A stretch of DNA of 64,000 nt. Source: Prionace glauca (lineage: Eukaryota; Chordata; Chondrichthyes; Carcharhiniformes; Carcharhinidae). Both the position numbers and the translations under genes were made by a program. Positions 20,044 through 31,474 of this stretch are shown here, one piece after another (within the stretch, counting starts at the first letter, position 1; every line of letters begins with the position of its first letter). The DNA lies in the NCBI GenBank assembly GCA_037974335.1, contig CM075760.1, positions 50,982,119 to 51,046,118 of the forward strand, written 5' to 3'. Below the pieces are notes generated by a model. It was not told the DNA's origin. It did not search any database and worked only from the letters and a program-made list of their open reading frames with translations.

Positions 20044-20943
20044 ATGGAGGGGCATGTGATGTGTGGTTTCTGTATGATGTGGGAACTGGTGGACCCCAGG
20101 GTCCTTCCCAGTGACCATGTCTGCAGTAAGTGCAGGTTGCTGGAGGAGCTCCAGCTCAAGGTGGATGAGCTGGCCTCTGAGCTACAGACACTGAGGCTCA
20201 TCAGGGGGAGAGAGGGTGCCCCTAGACTGGCTAAATCTAAGGGTCAGGGACAAAAGGGGGCTGCTGGGAGGAGGAAGGGGGGTGAGGAGAGGAGGCCTCA
20301 GCCTCTTAACCTGCATAACAGGTTTGAGGTTCTTGCTTCCAGTCTGGAAGAGGACGAGGCAAGAGAGGTTGGTGAGCAAACTGCACACGGTACAGTGATG
20401 CAGCAGGACATAGGCAAAGAGAAGGGGAAAAGGAACGTAGTAGTGATTGGGGATAGTGGGGTGAAGGGTATTGACACTGTCCTTTGTCACAATGACAAAG
20501 TGCACAGAAGGGTGTGTTGTCTGCCTGGTGCTCGGGTACAGGATGTCGCAGCTGGGCTGCAGAAGAATCTGGAGTGGGAGGGTGAGAACCCAGTCGTTGT
20601 AGTACATGTGGGTGCCGGCGACGTAGGCAAAATGCGGACTGAGGATCTGGGAAGGGAGTATGAGAAGCTGGGAATGGAATTAAAAAGTAGAACCGACAAG
20701 GTGGTTATCTCTGGGCTACTGCCTGAACCGAGGGCAGACGGGTGTAGGGTTGATAGGATAAAGGAAGTAAATGGGTGGCTCAGGGATTGGTGTGGGAGGA
20801 ATGGGTTCGAATTTATGGGGCATTGGCACCAGTATTGGGGTAGGTGGGACCTGTTCGGGCAGGATGGGGTTGGTCTGAATCATGCTGGGACCAGAGTGCT
20901 GGCGAATCGAGTAAAGAGGACTGTAGACAAGGCTTTAAACTAA
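20044..20943 (+). CDS. CR1 ORF1 protein (CxxC motifs, coiled coil, SGNH-type esterase)
   Basis: An uninterrupted 299-residue frame begins with ATG and ends TAA 20941-20943. Residues 7-30 hold two CxxC pairs (Cys7, 10, 27, 30), a likely zinc site. Residues 31-53 (RLLEELQLKVDELASELQTL) look like a coiled coil, followed by a basic stretch at 60-84. Residues 130-299 resemble the lipolytic esterase domain of CR1 and L2 ORF1 proteins. GDSG at 136-139 supplies the nucleophile Ser138. Block III reads GAGD at 190-193 where GxND is usual, and block V reads DGVGLN at 274-279 where DxxH is usual. The catalytic Asn and His thus appear replaced, so esterase activity is doubtful in this copy. It probably acts as an RNA-binding partner of ORF2 in the retrotransposition particle. 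Confidence 0.85.
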   Translation: MEGHVMCGFCMMWELVDPRVLPSDHVCSKCRLLEELQLKVDELASELQTLRLIRGREGAPRLAKSKGQGQKGAAGRRKGGEERRPQPLNLHNRFEVLASSLEEDEAREVGEQTAHGTVMQQDIGKEKGKRNVVVIGDSGVKGIDTVLCHNDKVHRRVCCLPGARVQDVAAGLQKNLEWEGENPVVVVHVGAGDVGKMRTEDLGREYEKLGMELKSRTDKVVISGLLPEPRADGCRVDRIKEVNGWLRDWCGRNGFEFMGHWHQYWGRWDLFGQDGVGLNHAGTRVLANRVKRTVDKALN

Positions 20944-20978
20944 TTAGGGGGGGGGAGGGTGCGAGGGTAGGTGACGCT

Positions 20979-23900
20979 ATGAGGTCTAAAGTTAAGGATA
21001 GGGTACAGGTAAGGGAAGAGGCAAAGGATGTCCCAATTGGTGGCGTTACGGCAAGTAGGGTCCAGGTGAAGGCTGGGATGAAAGCGCTTTATCTGAATGC
21101 ACGAAGCATTCGAAATAAAGTGGATGAGCTGATGGCGCAGATCGACACAAATGGATACGATCTGGTGGCCATTACAGAGACGTGGCTGCAAGGTGACAGG
21201 GACTGGGAGATGAATGTACAGGGTTATCAAGTGTTTAGGAAGGATAGGCAGGAGGAAAGAGGGGGTGGCGTAGCTCTGCTGATTAAGGATAGTATCAAGG
21301 TGGTAGCAAGGGATGATATTGGAGCCAAGGAGCAGAAAGTGGAATCGTTGTGGGTGGAGATTAGGAACAGCAAACATAAGAACATAAGAAATAGGAGCAG
21401 GAGTAGGCCATCTGGCCCTTCGAGCCTGCCCCGCCATTCAATAAGATCATGGCTGATCTGTCGTGACTCAGCTCCACCTTCCCGCCCTCTCCCCATAACC
21501 CTTAATCCCTTCTCTTATCAAAAACCCATCAACCCGTTTCTTAAAAATATTTAGCGAGGCAGCCTCCACCACTTCAACGGGCAGAGAATTCCAGAGATTC
21601 ACCACCCTTTGAGTGGAGAAAGGGAGGAAGACGCTAGTGGGTGTCGTCTATAGGCCCCCGAATAATGATCTGGAGGTGGGGCGGGCTGTTAATGCGCAAA
21701 TAAGTGCGGCGTGCAGGAATGGGATGGCAGTAGTTATGGGAGATTTCAATCTGCATATTGATTTGTCGACCCATGTTGGACGAGGTGGGCTCGAGGAGGA
21801 GTTCTTGGAATGCTGCAGGGATAATTTCCTTGAACAGTGTGTGTTGGAGCCGACGAGGGAGCGAGCTATCTTGGATCTGGTGCTATGTAATGAGGCGGGT
21901 AGAATTAGGGACCTTGCGGTGAAGGATCCTCTTGGAGAGAGTGATCATTGTATGGTGGAGTTTCTGGTGCAGATGGAGGAGAAGAAAGTGGGTTCCCGGA
22001 CACGCGTCCTTTGTTTGAATAGAGGGGAGTATGGTAGGATGAGAGAAGAATTGGCGAATGTGGACTGGGGGAGTGCGTTGGAAGGTAGGTCTGCTGAGGA
22101 GCAGTGGAGGATCTTTAAGGAGATCTTTCTTGGTGCTCAGCAGAAATTTATTCCGATGGTTAAAAAGGACAGTAGGAGGAGAGGTAATAAGCCGTGGATA
22201 ACGAAGGAGGTGAAGGAAAGTGTTAAATTAAAAGCGGAGGAGTTTAGAGTAGCTAAGAGCAGTGGGCGAGAAGAGGATTGGGAAAGGTTTAAATGTCAAC
22301 AAAGATTGACAAAGAAGTTGATAAAGGAGGGTAGGAGAAGCTATGAGGCTGGGCTAGCACTTAATATAAAAAAGGATAGCAAGAGTTTTTATAAATATAT
22401 AAAAAGGAAGAGGCTGGCTAGGGTGAACGTTGGTCCTTCAGAGGATGAGAAAGGGGAGCTAGTGGTAGGGGATGGGGATATGGCTAAGGTCTTGAATAAC
22501 TTTTTTGTTTCTGTCTTCACGGAGGAGGACGTGAATAATTTGCCGGGTGTTAGCGATGGAAAGGTGGTAGGAATGGAGGGTCTTAATGACATTACTGTTA
22601 CGAGAGAGGTGGTGCTCGACAGACTGGAGGGGCTGATTGTGGACAAGTCCCCAGGACCGGGTGGAATGCATCCGAGGGTTCTGAAAGAAATGGCGGAGGT
22701 GATAGTGGATGCCTTGGTGGTTATTTTCCAGACGTCGCTGGATTCCGGGGAAGTGCCGGAAGATTGGAAAACGGCTAATGTTACGCCGTTGTTTAAGAAG
22801 GGTGCCAGGCAAAAGGCGGGGAATTATAGTCCGGTTAGATTAACGTCTGTGGTAGGTAAAATGTTAGAATCCGTCATTAAGGAGGAAATAGCGAGGCATC
22901 TTGAGGGGAATTGCTTGATAGAGCGGACGCAACACAGTTTCATTAAAGGGAAGTCGTGTCTGACAAATTTACTGGAGTTCTATGAGGATGTGTCGAGGGC
23001 AATGGATAGAGGAGAGCCGGTGGATGTGGTCTTTCTGGATTTTCAGAAGGCGTTTGACAAGGTACCTCACAAGAGGTTATTGCAGAAGGTCAGGGGACAT
23101 GGAGTTGGGGGTAGGGTGTTAGCGTGGATAGAGGATTGGTTGTCAAATAGGAGGCAGAGAGTGGGGGTCAATGGGTGCTATTCGGATTGGCGGTTGGTGA
23201 CTAGTGGGGTGCCCCAGGGGTCGGTGCTGGGGCCTCAGCTATTTACCATTTATACAGATGATCTGGAGGTGGGAACCGAGTGCAGGGTGTCGAAATTTGC
23301 TGATGACACCAAGATTGGGGGAAAGGCAAATTGTGCGGAGGGTGTGGAGAGTCTGCAGAAGGACCTAGATAGGCTGGGCGAATGGGCCAGGAAATGGCAA
23401 ATGGAATTTAATGTTGGCAAGTGTGAGGTGGTCCACTTTGTTAGGAGGAATGGTAGGTAGGAATATTACTTACGTGGCGAAAAACTGCAGCAGGCGACGG
23501 TGCAGAGGGACCTCAGGGTCCTTGTGCATGAGTCGCAAAAACCCAGCTTGCAGGTGCAGCAGGTGGTCAGGAAGGCGAATGGGTTGCTGGCCTTCATAGC
23601 GTGGGGGATTGAATATAAAAGTAGGGAGGTCTTGCTGTAGCTGTATAGGGCATTGGTGAGGCTGCAGCTGGAGTACTGTGCACAGTTTTGGGCGCCACAC
23701 CTGCGCAAGGATATTTTGGCCCTGGAGGGAGTGCAGAGGAGGTTTACTAGTCTGATACCAGAGTTGAGGGGATTGAGCTATGAGGAGAGGCTGAATAAAC
23801 TAGGCTTGTACTCGTTAGAGTTTAGAAGAATGAGGGGAGATCTCATTGAGACGTATAAGATGATGAATGGGATGGATAGGATAGAGGTGGATAGACTCTT

Positions 23901-24135
23901 CCTGCTCAGAAAAGACAGTAGGACTAGGGGGCACAGCCTCAAGATAAAGGGGGGGCAGTTTAGAACAGAGTTGAGGAGGACCTTCTTCACTCAAAGGGTG
24001 GTGAATCTCTGGAATTCTCTGCCCGTTGAAGTGGTGGAGGCTGCCTCGCTAAATATTTTTAAGACGCGGGTTGATGGGTTTTTGATAAGAGAGGGGATTA
24101 AGGGTTATGAGGAGAGGGCGGGAAGGTGGAACTGA
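20979..24135 (+). pseudogene. CR1-A ORF2 (endonuclease-reverse transcriptase), interrupted
   Basis: The frame opens at ATG 20979, 35 bases after ORF1. The first endonuclease motif LNARSIRNK and ITETWL precede an inserted antisense CR1-A fragment at 21374-21614. The frame then resumes with VVYRPP, GDFNLH and ESDHCM (apurinic endonuclease motifs). The RT follows with FLDFQKAFDKVPH, SGVPQGSVLGP and FADD. Two TAG codons, at 23458 and 23638, split off the C-terminal 160 codons (23653-24135). Without these breaks the protein would be about 970 residues, normal for CR1. Both stops recur in the tandem copy at 24399-27293. Confidence 0.9.
21374..21614 (-). mobile_element. Antisense CR1-A 3' fragment inside ORF2
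   Basis: About 240 bases from the TTCTTATG tail to the 'NFFTQRVVNLWNSLP' codons, in opposite orientation to the host LINE. The host sequence 'agcaaagggaggaag' is split with at most three bases duplicated. The tandem copies 2 and 3 lack it, so it entered after or outside the duplication. Confidence 0.92.
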
Positions 24136-24237
24136 GCCACGACAGATCAGCCATGATCTTATTGAATGGCGGGGCAGGCTCGAAGGGCCAGATGGCCTAC
24201 TCCTGCTCCTATTTCTTATGTTCTTATGTTCTTATGT

Positions 24238-24398
24238 CTGGAGGGTGAGAACGGTCAGTGACTGTCTCCTCTCCCCCTCGGAGCCCTGGGTCCAGAGGGT
24301 GAGAACGGTCAGTGACTGTCTCCTCTCCCCCTCAGAGCCCTGGGTCCAGAGGGTGAGAACGGTCAGTGTGTCTCCTCTCCCCCTCGGAGCCCTGGAAA
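24238..24398 (+). repeat. 52-54-bp minisatellite, three units
   Basis: Units of 'gtccagagggtgagaacggt' followed by 'cagtgactgtctcctctccc' and 'cctcggagccctgg'. The first two units have 54 bases and the third 52. It sits between the 3' tail of CR1-A copy 1 and the truncated start of copy 2. Confidence 0.9.
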
Positions 24399-27293
24399 GC
24401 ACGAAGCATTCGGAATAAAGTGGATGAGCTGGTGGCGCAGATCGACACAAATGGATACGATCTGGTGGCCATTACAGAGACGTGGCTGCAAGGTGACAGG
24501 GACTGGGAGATGAATGTACAGGGCTATCAAGTGTTCAGGAAGGATAGGCAGGAGGAAAGAGGGGGTGGCGTAACTCTGCTGATTAAGGATAGTATCAAGG
24601 TGGTAGCAAGGGATGATATCGGAGCCAAGGAGCAGAAAGTGGAATCGTTGTGGGTGGAGATTAGGAGCAGCAAAGGGAGGAAGACGCTAGTGGGTGTCGT
24701 CTATAGGCCCCCGAATAATGATCTGGAGGTGGGGCGGGCTGTTAACGCGCAAATAAGTGCGGCGTGCAGGAATGGGATGGCAGTAGTTATGGGAGATTTC
24801 AATCTGCATATTGATTTGTCGACCCATGTTGGACGAGGTGGGCTCGAGGAGGAGTTCTTGGAATGCTGCAGGGATAATTTCCTTGAACAGTGTGTGTTGG
24901 AGCCGACGAGGGAGCGAGCTATCTTGGATCTGGTGCTATGTAATGAGGCGGGTAGAATTAGGGACCTTGCGGTGAAGGATCCTCTTGGAGAGAGTGATCA
25001 TTGTATGGTGGAGTTTCTGGTGCAGATGGAGGAGAAGAAAGTGGGTTCCCGGACACGCGTCCTTTGTTTGAATAGAGGGGAGTATGGTAGGATGAGAGAA
25101 GAATTGGCGAATGTGGACTGGGGGAGTGCGTTGGAAGGTAGGTCTGCTGAGGAGCAGTGGAGGATCTTTAAGGAGATCTTTCTTGGTGCTCAGCAGAAAT
25201 TTATTCCGATGGTTAAAAAGGACAGTAGGAGGAGAGGTAATAAGCCGGGGATAACGAAGGAGGTGAAGGAAAGTGTTAAATTAAAAGCGGAGGAGTTTAG
25301 AGTAGCTAAGAGCAGTGGGCGAGAAGAGGATTGGGAAAGGTTTAAATGTCAACAAAGATTGACAAAGAAGTTGATAAAGGAGGGTAGGAGAAGCTATGAG
25401 GCTGGGCTAGCACTTAATATAAAAAAGGATAGCAAGAGTTTTTATAAATATATAAAAAGGAAGAGGCTGGCTAGGGTGAACGTTGGTCCTTCAGAGGATG
25501 AGAAAGGGGAGCTAGTGGTAGGGGATGGGGATATGGCTAAGGTCTTGAATAACTTTTTTGTTTCTGTCTTCACGGAGGAGGACGTGAATAATTTGCCGGG
25601 TGTTAGCGATGGAAAGGTGGTAGGAATGGAGGGTCTTAATGACATTACTGTTACGAGAGAGGTGGTGCTCGACAGACTGGAGGGGCTGATTGTGGACAAG
25701 TCCCCAGGACCGGGTGGAATGCATCCGAGGGTTCTGAAAGAAATGGCGGAGGTGATAGTGGATGCCTTGGTGGTTATTTTCCAGACGTCGCTGGATTCCG
25801 GGGAAGTGCCGGAAGATTGGAAAACGGCTAATGTTACGCCGTTGTTTAAGAAGGGTGCCAGGCAAAAGGCGGGGAATTATAGGCCGGTTAGATTAACGTC
25901 TGTGGTAGGTAAAATGTTAGAATCCGTCATTAAGGAGGAAATAGCGAGGCATCTTGAGGGGAATTGCTTGACAGAGCGGACGCAACACAGTTTCATTAAA
26001 GGGAAGTCGTGTCTGACAAATTTACTGGAGTTCTATGAGGATGTGTCTAGGGCAATGGATGGAGGAGAGCCGGTGGATGTGGTCTTTCTGAATTTTCAGA
26101 AGGCGTTTGACATGGTACCTCACAAGAGGTTATTGCAGAAGGTCAGGGGACATGGAGTTGGGGGTAGGGTGTTAGCGTGGATAGAGGATTGGTTGTCAAA
26201 TAGGAGGCAGAGAGTGGGGGTCAATGGGTGCTATTCGGATTGGCGGTTGGTGACTAGTGGGGTGCCCCAGGGGTCGGTGCTGGAGCCTCAGCTATTTACC
26301 ATTTATATAGATGATCTGGAGGAGGGAACCGAGTGCAGGGTGTCAAAATTTGCTGATGACACCAAGATTGGGGGAAAGGCAAATTGTGCGGAGGGTGTGG
26401 AGAGTCTGCAGAAGGACCTAGATAGGCTGGGCGAATGGGCCAGGAAATGGCAAATGGAATTTAATGTTGGCAAGTGTGAGGTGGTCCACTTTGTTAGGAG
26501 GAATGGTAGGTAGGAATATTACTTACGTGGCGAAAAACTGCAGCAGGCGACGGTGCAGAGGGACCTCAGGGTCCTTGTGCATGAGTCGCAAAAACCCAGC
26601 TTGCAGGTGCAGCAGGTGGTCAGGAAGGCGAATGGGTTGCTGGCCTTCATAGCGTGGGGGATTGAATATAAAAGTAGGGAGGTCTTGCTGTAGCTGTATA
26701 GGGCATTGGTGAGGCTGCAGCTGGAGTACTGTGCACAGTTTTGGGCGCCACACCTGCGCAAGGATATTTTGGCCCTGGAGGGAGTGCAGAGGAGGTTTAC
26801 TAGGCTGATACCAGAGTTGAGGGGATTGAGCTATGAGGAGAGGCTGAATAAACTAGGCTTGTACTCGTTAGAGTTTAGAAGAATGAGGGGAGATCTCATT
26901 GAGACGTATAAGATGATGAATGGGATGGATAGGATAGAGGTGGATAGACTCTTCCTGCTCAGAAAAGACAGTAGGACTAGGGGGCACAGCCTCAAGATAA
27001 AGGGGGGGCAGTTTAGAACAGAGTTGAGGAGGAACTTCTTCACTCAAAGGGTGGTGAATCTCTGGAATTCTCTGCCCGTTGAAGTGGTGGAGGCTGCCTC
27101 GCTAAATATTTTTAAGACGCGGGTTGATGGGTTTTTGATAAGAGAGGGGATTAAGGGTTATGGGGAGAGGGCGGGAAGGTGGAACTGAGCCACGACAGAT
27201 CAGCCATGAACTTATTGAATGGCGGGGCAGGCTCGAAGGGCCAGATGGCCTACTCCTGCTCCTATTTCTTATGTTCTTATGTTCTTATGTCTG
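24399..27293 (+). mobile_element. CR1-A tandem copy 2 (ORF2 only)
   Basis: Starts abruptly at the codons for ARSIRNK and runs to the octamer tail. It shares both premature stops of copy 1 (TAG at 26511 and 26691) and is about 99% like it, offset 3053 bases from the point beyond the insert. The endonuclease and reverse transcriptase motifs are all present (ITETWL, GDFNLH, ESDHCM, FADD). Two RT changes are visible: FLNFQKAFDMVPH in place of FLDFQKAFDKVPH. Loss of that catalytic Asp would by itself abolish RT activity. The C-terminal piece is open at 26706-27188. Confidence 0.92.
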
Positions 27294-27605
27294 GAGGGTG
27301 AGAACGGTCAGTGACTGTCTCCTCTCCCCCTCGGAGCCCTGGGTCCAGAGGGTGAGAACGGTCAGTGTGTCTCCTCTCCCCGTCGGAGCCCTGGGTCCAG
27401 AGGGTGAGAACGGTGAGTGTGTCCCCTCTCCCCCTCGGAGCCCTGGATCCAGAGGGTGCGAACGGTCAGTGTGTCTCCTCTCCCCCTCGGAGCCCTGGGT
27501 CCAGAGGGTGAGAACGGTCAGTGTGTCTCCTCTCCCCCTCGGAGCCCTGGGTCCAGAGGGTGAGAACGGTCAGTGTGTCTCCTCTCCCCCTCGGAGCCCT
27601 GGAAA
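27294..27605 (+). repeat. 52-54-bp minisatellite, six units
   Basis: Same repeat as 24238-24398 but with six units, the first of 54 bases and the rest 52. It ends in the same 'ccctggaaa' junction to the LINE. The extra three units explain the 154-base difference between array periods (3053 and 3207). Confidence 0.9.
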
Positions 27606-30600
27606 GCACGAAGCATTCGGAATAAAGTGGATGAGCTGGTGGTGCAGATCGACACAAATGGATACGATCTGGTGGCCATTACAGAGACGTGGCTGCAAGG
27701 TGACAGGGACTGGGAGATGAATGTACAGGGCTATCAAGTGTTTAGGAAGGATAGGCAGGAGGAAAGAGCGGGTGGCGTAGCTCTGCTGATTAAGGATAGT
27801 ATCAAGGTGGTAGCAAGGGATGATATCGGAGCCAAGGAGCAGAAAGTGGAATCGTTGTGGGTGGAGATTAGGAACAGCAAAGGGAGGAAGACGCTAGTAG
27901 GTGTCGTCTATAGGCCCCCGAATAATGATCTGGAGGTGGGGCGGGCTGGTAACGCGCAAATAAGTGCGGCGTGCAGGAATGGGATGGCAGTAGTTATGGG
28001 AGATTTCAATCTGCATATTGATTTGTCGACCCATGTTGGACGAGGTGGGCTCGAGGAGGAGTTCTTGGAATGCTGCAGGGATAATTTCCTTGAACAGTGT
28101 GTGTTGGAGCCGACGAGGGAGCGAGCTTTCTTGGATCTGGTGCTATGTAATGAGGCGGGTAGAATTAGGGACGTTGCGGTGAAGGATCCTCTTGGAGAGA
28201 GTGATCATTGTATGGTGGAGTTTCTGGTGCAGATGGAGGAGAAGAAAGTGGGTTCCCAGACAGGCGTCCTTTGTTTGAATAGAGAGGAGTATGGTAGGAT
28301 GAGAGAAGAATTGGTGAATGTGGACTGGGGGAGCGCGTTGGAAGGTAGGTCTGCTGAGGAGCAGTGGAGGATCTTTAAGGAGATCTTTCTTGGTGATCAG
28401 CAGAAATTTATTCCAATGGTTAAAAAGGACAGTAGGAGGAGAGGTAATAAGCCGTGGATAACGAAGGAGGTGAAGGAAAGTGTTAAATTAAAAGCGGAGG
28501 AGTTTAGAGTAGCTAAGAGCAGTGGGCGAGAAGAGGATTGGGAAAGGTTTAAATGTCAACAAAGATTGACAAAGAAGTTGATAAAGGAGGGTAGGAGAAG
28601 CTATGAGGCTGGGCTAGCACTTAATATAAAAAAGGATAGCAAGAGTTTTTATAAATATATAAAAAGGAAGAGGCTGGCTAGGGTGAACGTTGGTCCTTCA
28701 GAGGATGAGAAAGGGGAGCTAGTGGTAGGGGATGGGGATATGGCTAAGGTCTTGAATAACTTTTTTGTTTCTGTCTTCACGGAGGAGGACGTGAATAATT
28801 TGCCGGGTGTTAGCGATGGAAAGGTGGTAGGAATGGAGGGTCTTAATGACATTACTGTTACGCGAGAGGTGGTGCTTGACAGACTGGAGGGGCTGATTGT
28901 GGACAAGTCCCCAGGACCGGATGGAATGCATCCGAGGGTTCTGAAAGAAATGGCGGAGGTGATAGTGGATGCCTTGGTGGTTATTTTCCAGACGTCGCTG
29001 GATTCCGGGGAAGTGCCGGAAGATTGGAAAACGGCTAATGTTACGCCGTTGTTTAAGAAGGGTGCCAGGCAAAAGGCGGGGAATTATAGTCCGGTTAGAT
29101 TAACGTCTGTGGTAGGTAAAATGTTAGAAACCGTCATTAAGGAGGAAATAGCGAGGCATCTTGAGGGGAATTGCTTGATAGGGCGGACGCAACACGGTTT
29201 CATTAAAGGGAAGTCGTGTCTGACAAATTTACTGGAGTTCTATGAGGATGTGTCTAGGGCAGTAGATAGAGGAGAGCCGGTGGATGTGGTCTTTCTGGAC
29301 TTTCAGATGGCGTTTGACAAAGTACCTCATAAGAGGTTATTGCAGAAGGTCAGGGGACTTGGAGTTGGGGGTAGGGTGTTAGCGTGGATAGAGGATTGGT
29401 TGTCAAATAGGAGGCAGAGAATGGGGGTCAACGGGTGCTATCTGGATTGGCGGATGGTTCTACTGGGGTGCCCCAGGGTTCGGTGCTGGGGCCTCAGCTT
29501 TTTACCATTTATATAGATGATCTGGAGGAGGGAACCGAGTGTAGGGTGTTGAAATTTGCGGATGACACCAAAATTGGGGGAACGGGAAATTGTGCGGAGG
29601 GTGTGGAGAGTCTGCAGAAGGATCTAGATAGGCTGGGCGAATGGGCCAGGAAATGGCAAATGGAATTTAATGTTGGCAAGTGCGAGGTGGTCCACTTTGG
29701 AAGGAAGAATGGTAGGAAGGACTATTACTTACGGGGCGAAAAACTGCAGCAGGCGACGGTGCAGAGGGACCTCGGGGTCCTTGTGCATGAGTCGCAAAAA
29801 CCCAGCTTGCAGGTGCAGCAGGTGGTCAGGAAGGCGAATGGGATGCTGGCCTTCATAGCGAGGGGAATTGAATATAAAAGTAGGGAGGTCTTGCTGCAGC
29901 TGTACAGGGCATTGGTGAGGCCGCAGCTGGAGTACTGTGTGCAGTTTTGGGCGCCGCACCTGCGCAAGGATATTTTAGCCCTGGAGGGAGTGCAGAGGAG
30001 GTTTACTAGGGTGATATCGGAGTTGAGGGGGTTGAGCTATGAGGAGAGGCTGAATGAACTAGGCTTGTACTCGTTGGAGTTTAGAAGAATGAGGGGAGAT
30101 CTCATTGAACATAAGAACATAAGAAATAGGAGCAGGAGTAGGCCATCTGGCCCTTCAAGCCTGCCCCGCCATTCAATAAGATCATGGCTGATCTGTCGTG
30201 GCTCAACTCCACGTTCCCGCCCTCTCCCCATAACCCTTAATCCCTTCTCTTATCAAAAACCCATCAACCCGTTTCTTAAAAATATTTAGCGAGGCAGTCT
30301 CCACCACTTCAACGGGCAGAGAATTCCAGAGATTCACCACCCTTTGAGTGTAGAAGTTCCTCCTCAACTCTGTTCTAAACCGCCTCCCCTTTATCTTGAG
30401 GCTGTGCCCCTTAGTCCTACTGTCTTTTTTGAGCGGGAAGAGTCTCTCCACCTCTACCCTATCCATCCCATTCATCATCTTATACGTCTCAATGAGATCT
30501 CCCCTCATTCTTCTAAACTCTAACGAGTACAAGCCTAGTTTATTGAGACGTATAAGATGATGAATGGGATGGATAGGATAGAGGTGGAGAGACTCTTCCC

Positions 30601-30931
30601 GCTCAGAAAGGACAGTAGGACTAGGGGGCAGAGCCTCAAGATAAAGGGAGGCGGTTTAGAACGGAGTTGAGGAGGAACTTCTTCATTCAAAGGGTGGCGA
30701 ATCTCTGGAATTCTCTGCCCGTTGAAGTGGTGGAGGCTGCGTCGCTAAATATTTTTAAGAAGCGGGTTGATGGGTTTTTGATAAGAGAGGGGATTAAGGG
30801 TTATGGGGAGAGGGCCGGAATGTGGAACTGAGCCACAACAGATCAGCCATGATCTTATTGAATGGCGGGGCAGGCTCGAAGGGCCAGATGGCCTACTCCT
30901 GCTCCTATTTCTTATGTTCTTATATTCTTAT
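27606..30931 (+). mobile_element. CR1-A tandem copy 3 (ORF2 only)
   Basis: Same 5' breakpoint as copy 2. It lacks both stop codons of copies 1 and 2, keeps FLDFQ but reads QMAFDKVPH, and has a one-base deletion near 29455 just before GVPQGSVLGP. An antisense CR1-A fragment interrupts it at 30110-30541. The 3' tail (30911-30931) has diverged octamers and is not followed by the minisatellite. Confidence 0.92.
30110..30541 (-). mobile_element. Antisense CR1-A 3' fragment inside copy 3
   Basis: From the octamer tail at 30110 to the 'LYSLEFRRMRGDLIE' codons, in opposite orientation to the host. The flanking host reads 'ctcattga' and 'attgagacg', giving a possible five-base duplication ATTGA. The inserted piece contains the same region it is inserted into, forming an imperfect inverted repeat with the host. 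Confidence 0.92.
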
Positions 30932-31474
30932 CTTCCCTAATGGTCCATCTGTTTGGAATCAGCCCTCTCACCATCGCGGCCTTGGTTTAATTCAGGTCAG
31001 GGAATGACAATTTATTGATTGCGTGCAGCAGATGAACGAAGAGGACCTGGAATTGCTTCCTGATTGAAAACAGGAGCGATAGCTCCAGTGACTCGAGTTC
31101 TTTTGTTGGTCAGTCATGCTTGCATTTCAATGTTGTCTCTTTCAGAGATATTCATTCAGAATGAAGATGTTGGTGTTAAATAAATGTATTGAAGTTAAAA
31201 GGTGAATCAAAAGAACGGAAAAAATGCAATTTGATTTGATAAGATTTATTTTCTCTGCTCATTTTCGTATCAGCAAATCGTCATTTTCTGCAAAAGGAGA
31301 GTATGATGTTGGATAAGTGATCAGAGAGCGCCCTCCCTTGGACAGTACAGCATTGGAAACAGGCGCAGAAACCAGACCCAAAATATCTGCACTCAGAGAC
31401 ACACCCAATACAGCCACACACTGGACAAGAGTCAACTTCCGTTCAACATCCACACTGTTAGCACCACTTAGAGT
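30932..31474. other. No feature recognised
   Basis: Flank of the LINE array, with no gene, tRNA or known repeat seen. Confidence 0.4.

Larger units (their letters stand above)
19177..24237 (+). mobile_element. CR1-A LINE, nearly full length
   Basis: The element contains, in order: three 199-bp 5' monomers (19177-19773) and a unique 5' UTR with an A/T homopolymer pair near 19965. ORF1 follows (20044-20943), then ORF2 (from 20979, ending at 24135), and a 3' UTR ending in three TTCTTATG-type octamers. An antisense CR1-A fragment lies in ORF2 (21374-21614). Two in-frame TAG codons in ORF2 (23458 and 23638) show it is inactive. No clear target-site duplication could be assigned. Confidence 0.92.

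Noticed and set aside
24366-26513. The long ORF2 frame as a host gene
   Set aside because: Its endonuclease and RT motifs, octamer 3' tail and multiple genomic copies identify it as a LINE.
27160-27720. A 186-codon frame rich in VRTVSVSPLPLGALG repeats
   Set aside because: It is the minisatellite read in one frame between two LINE copies, with no start context or conservation expected.
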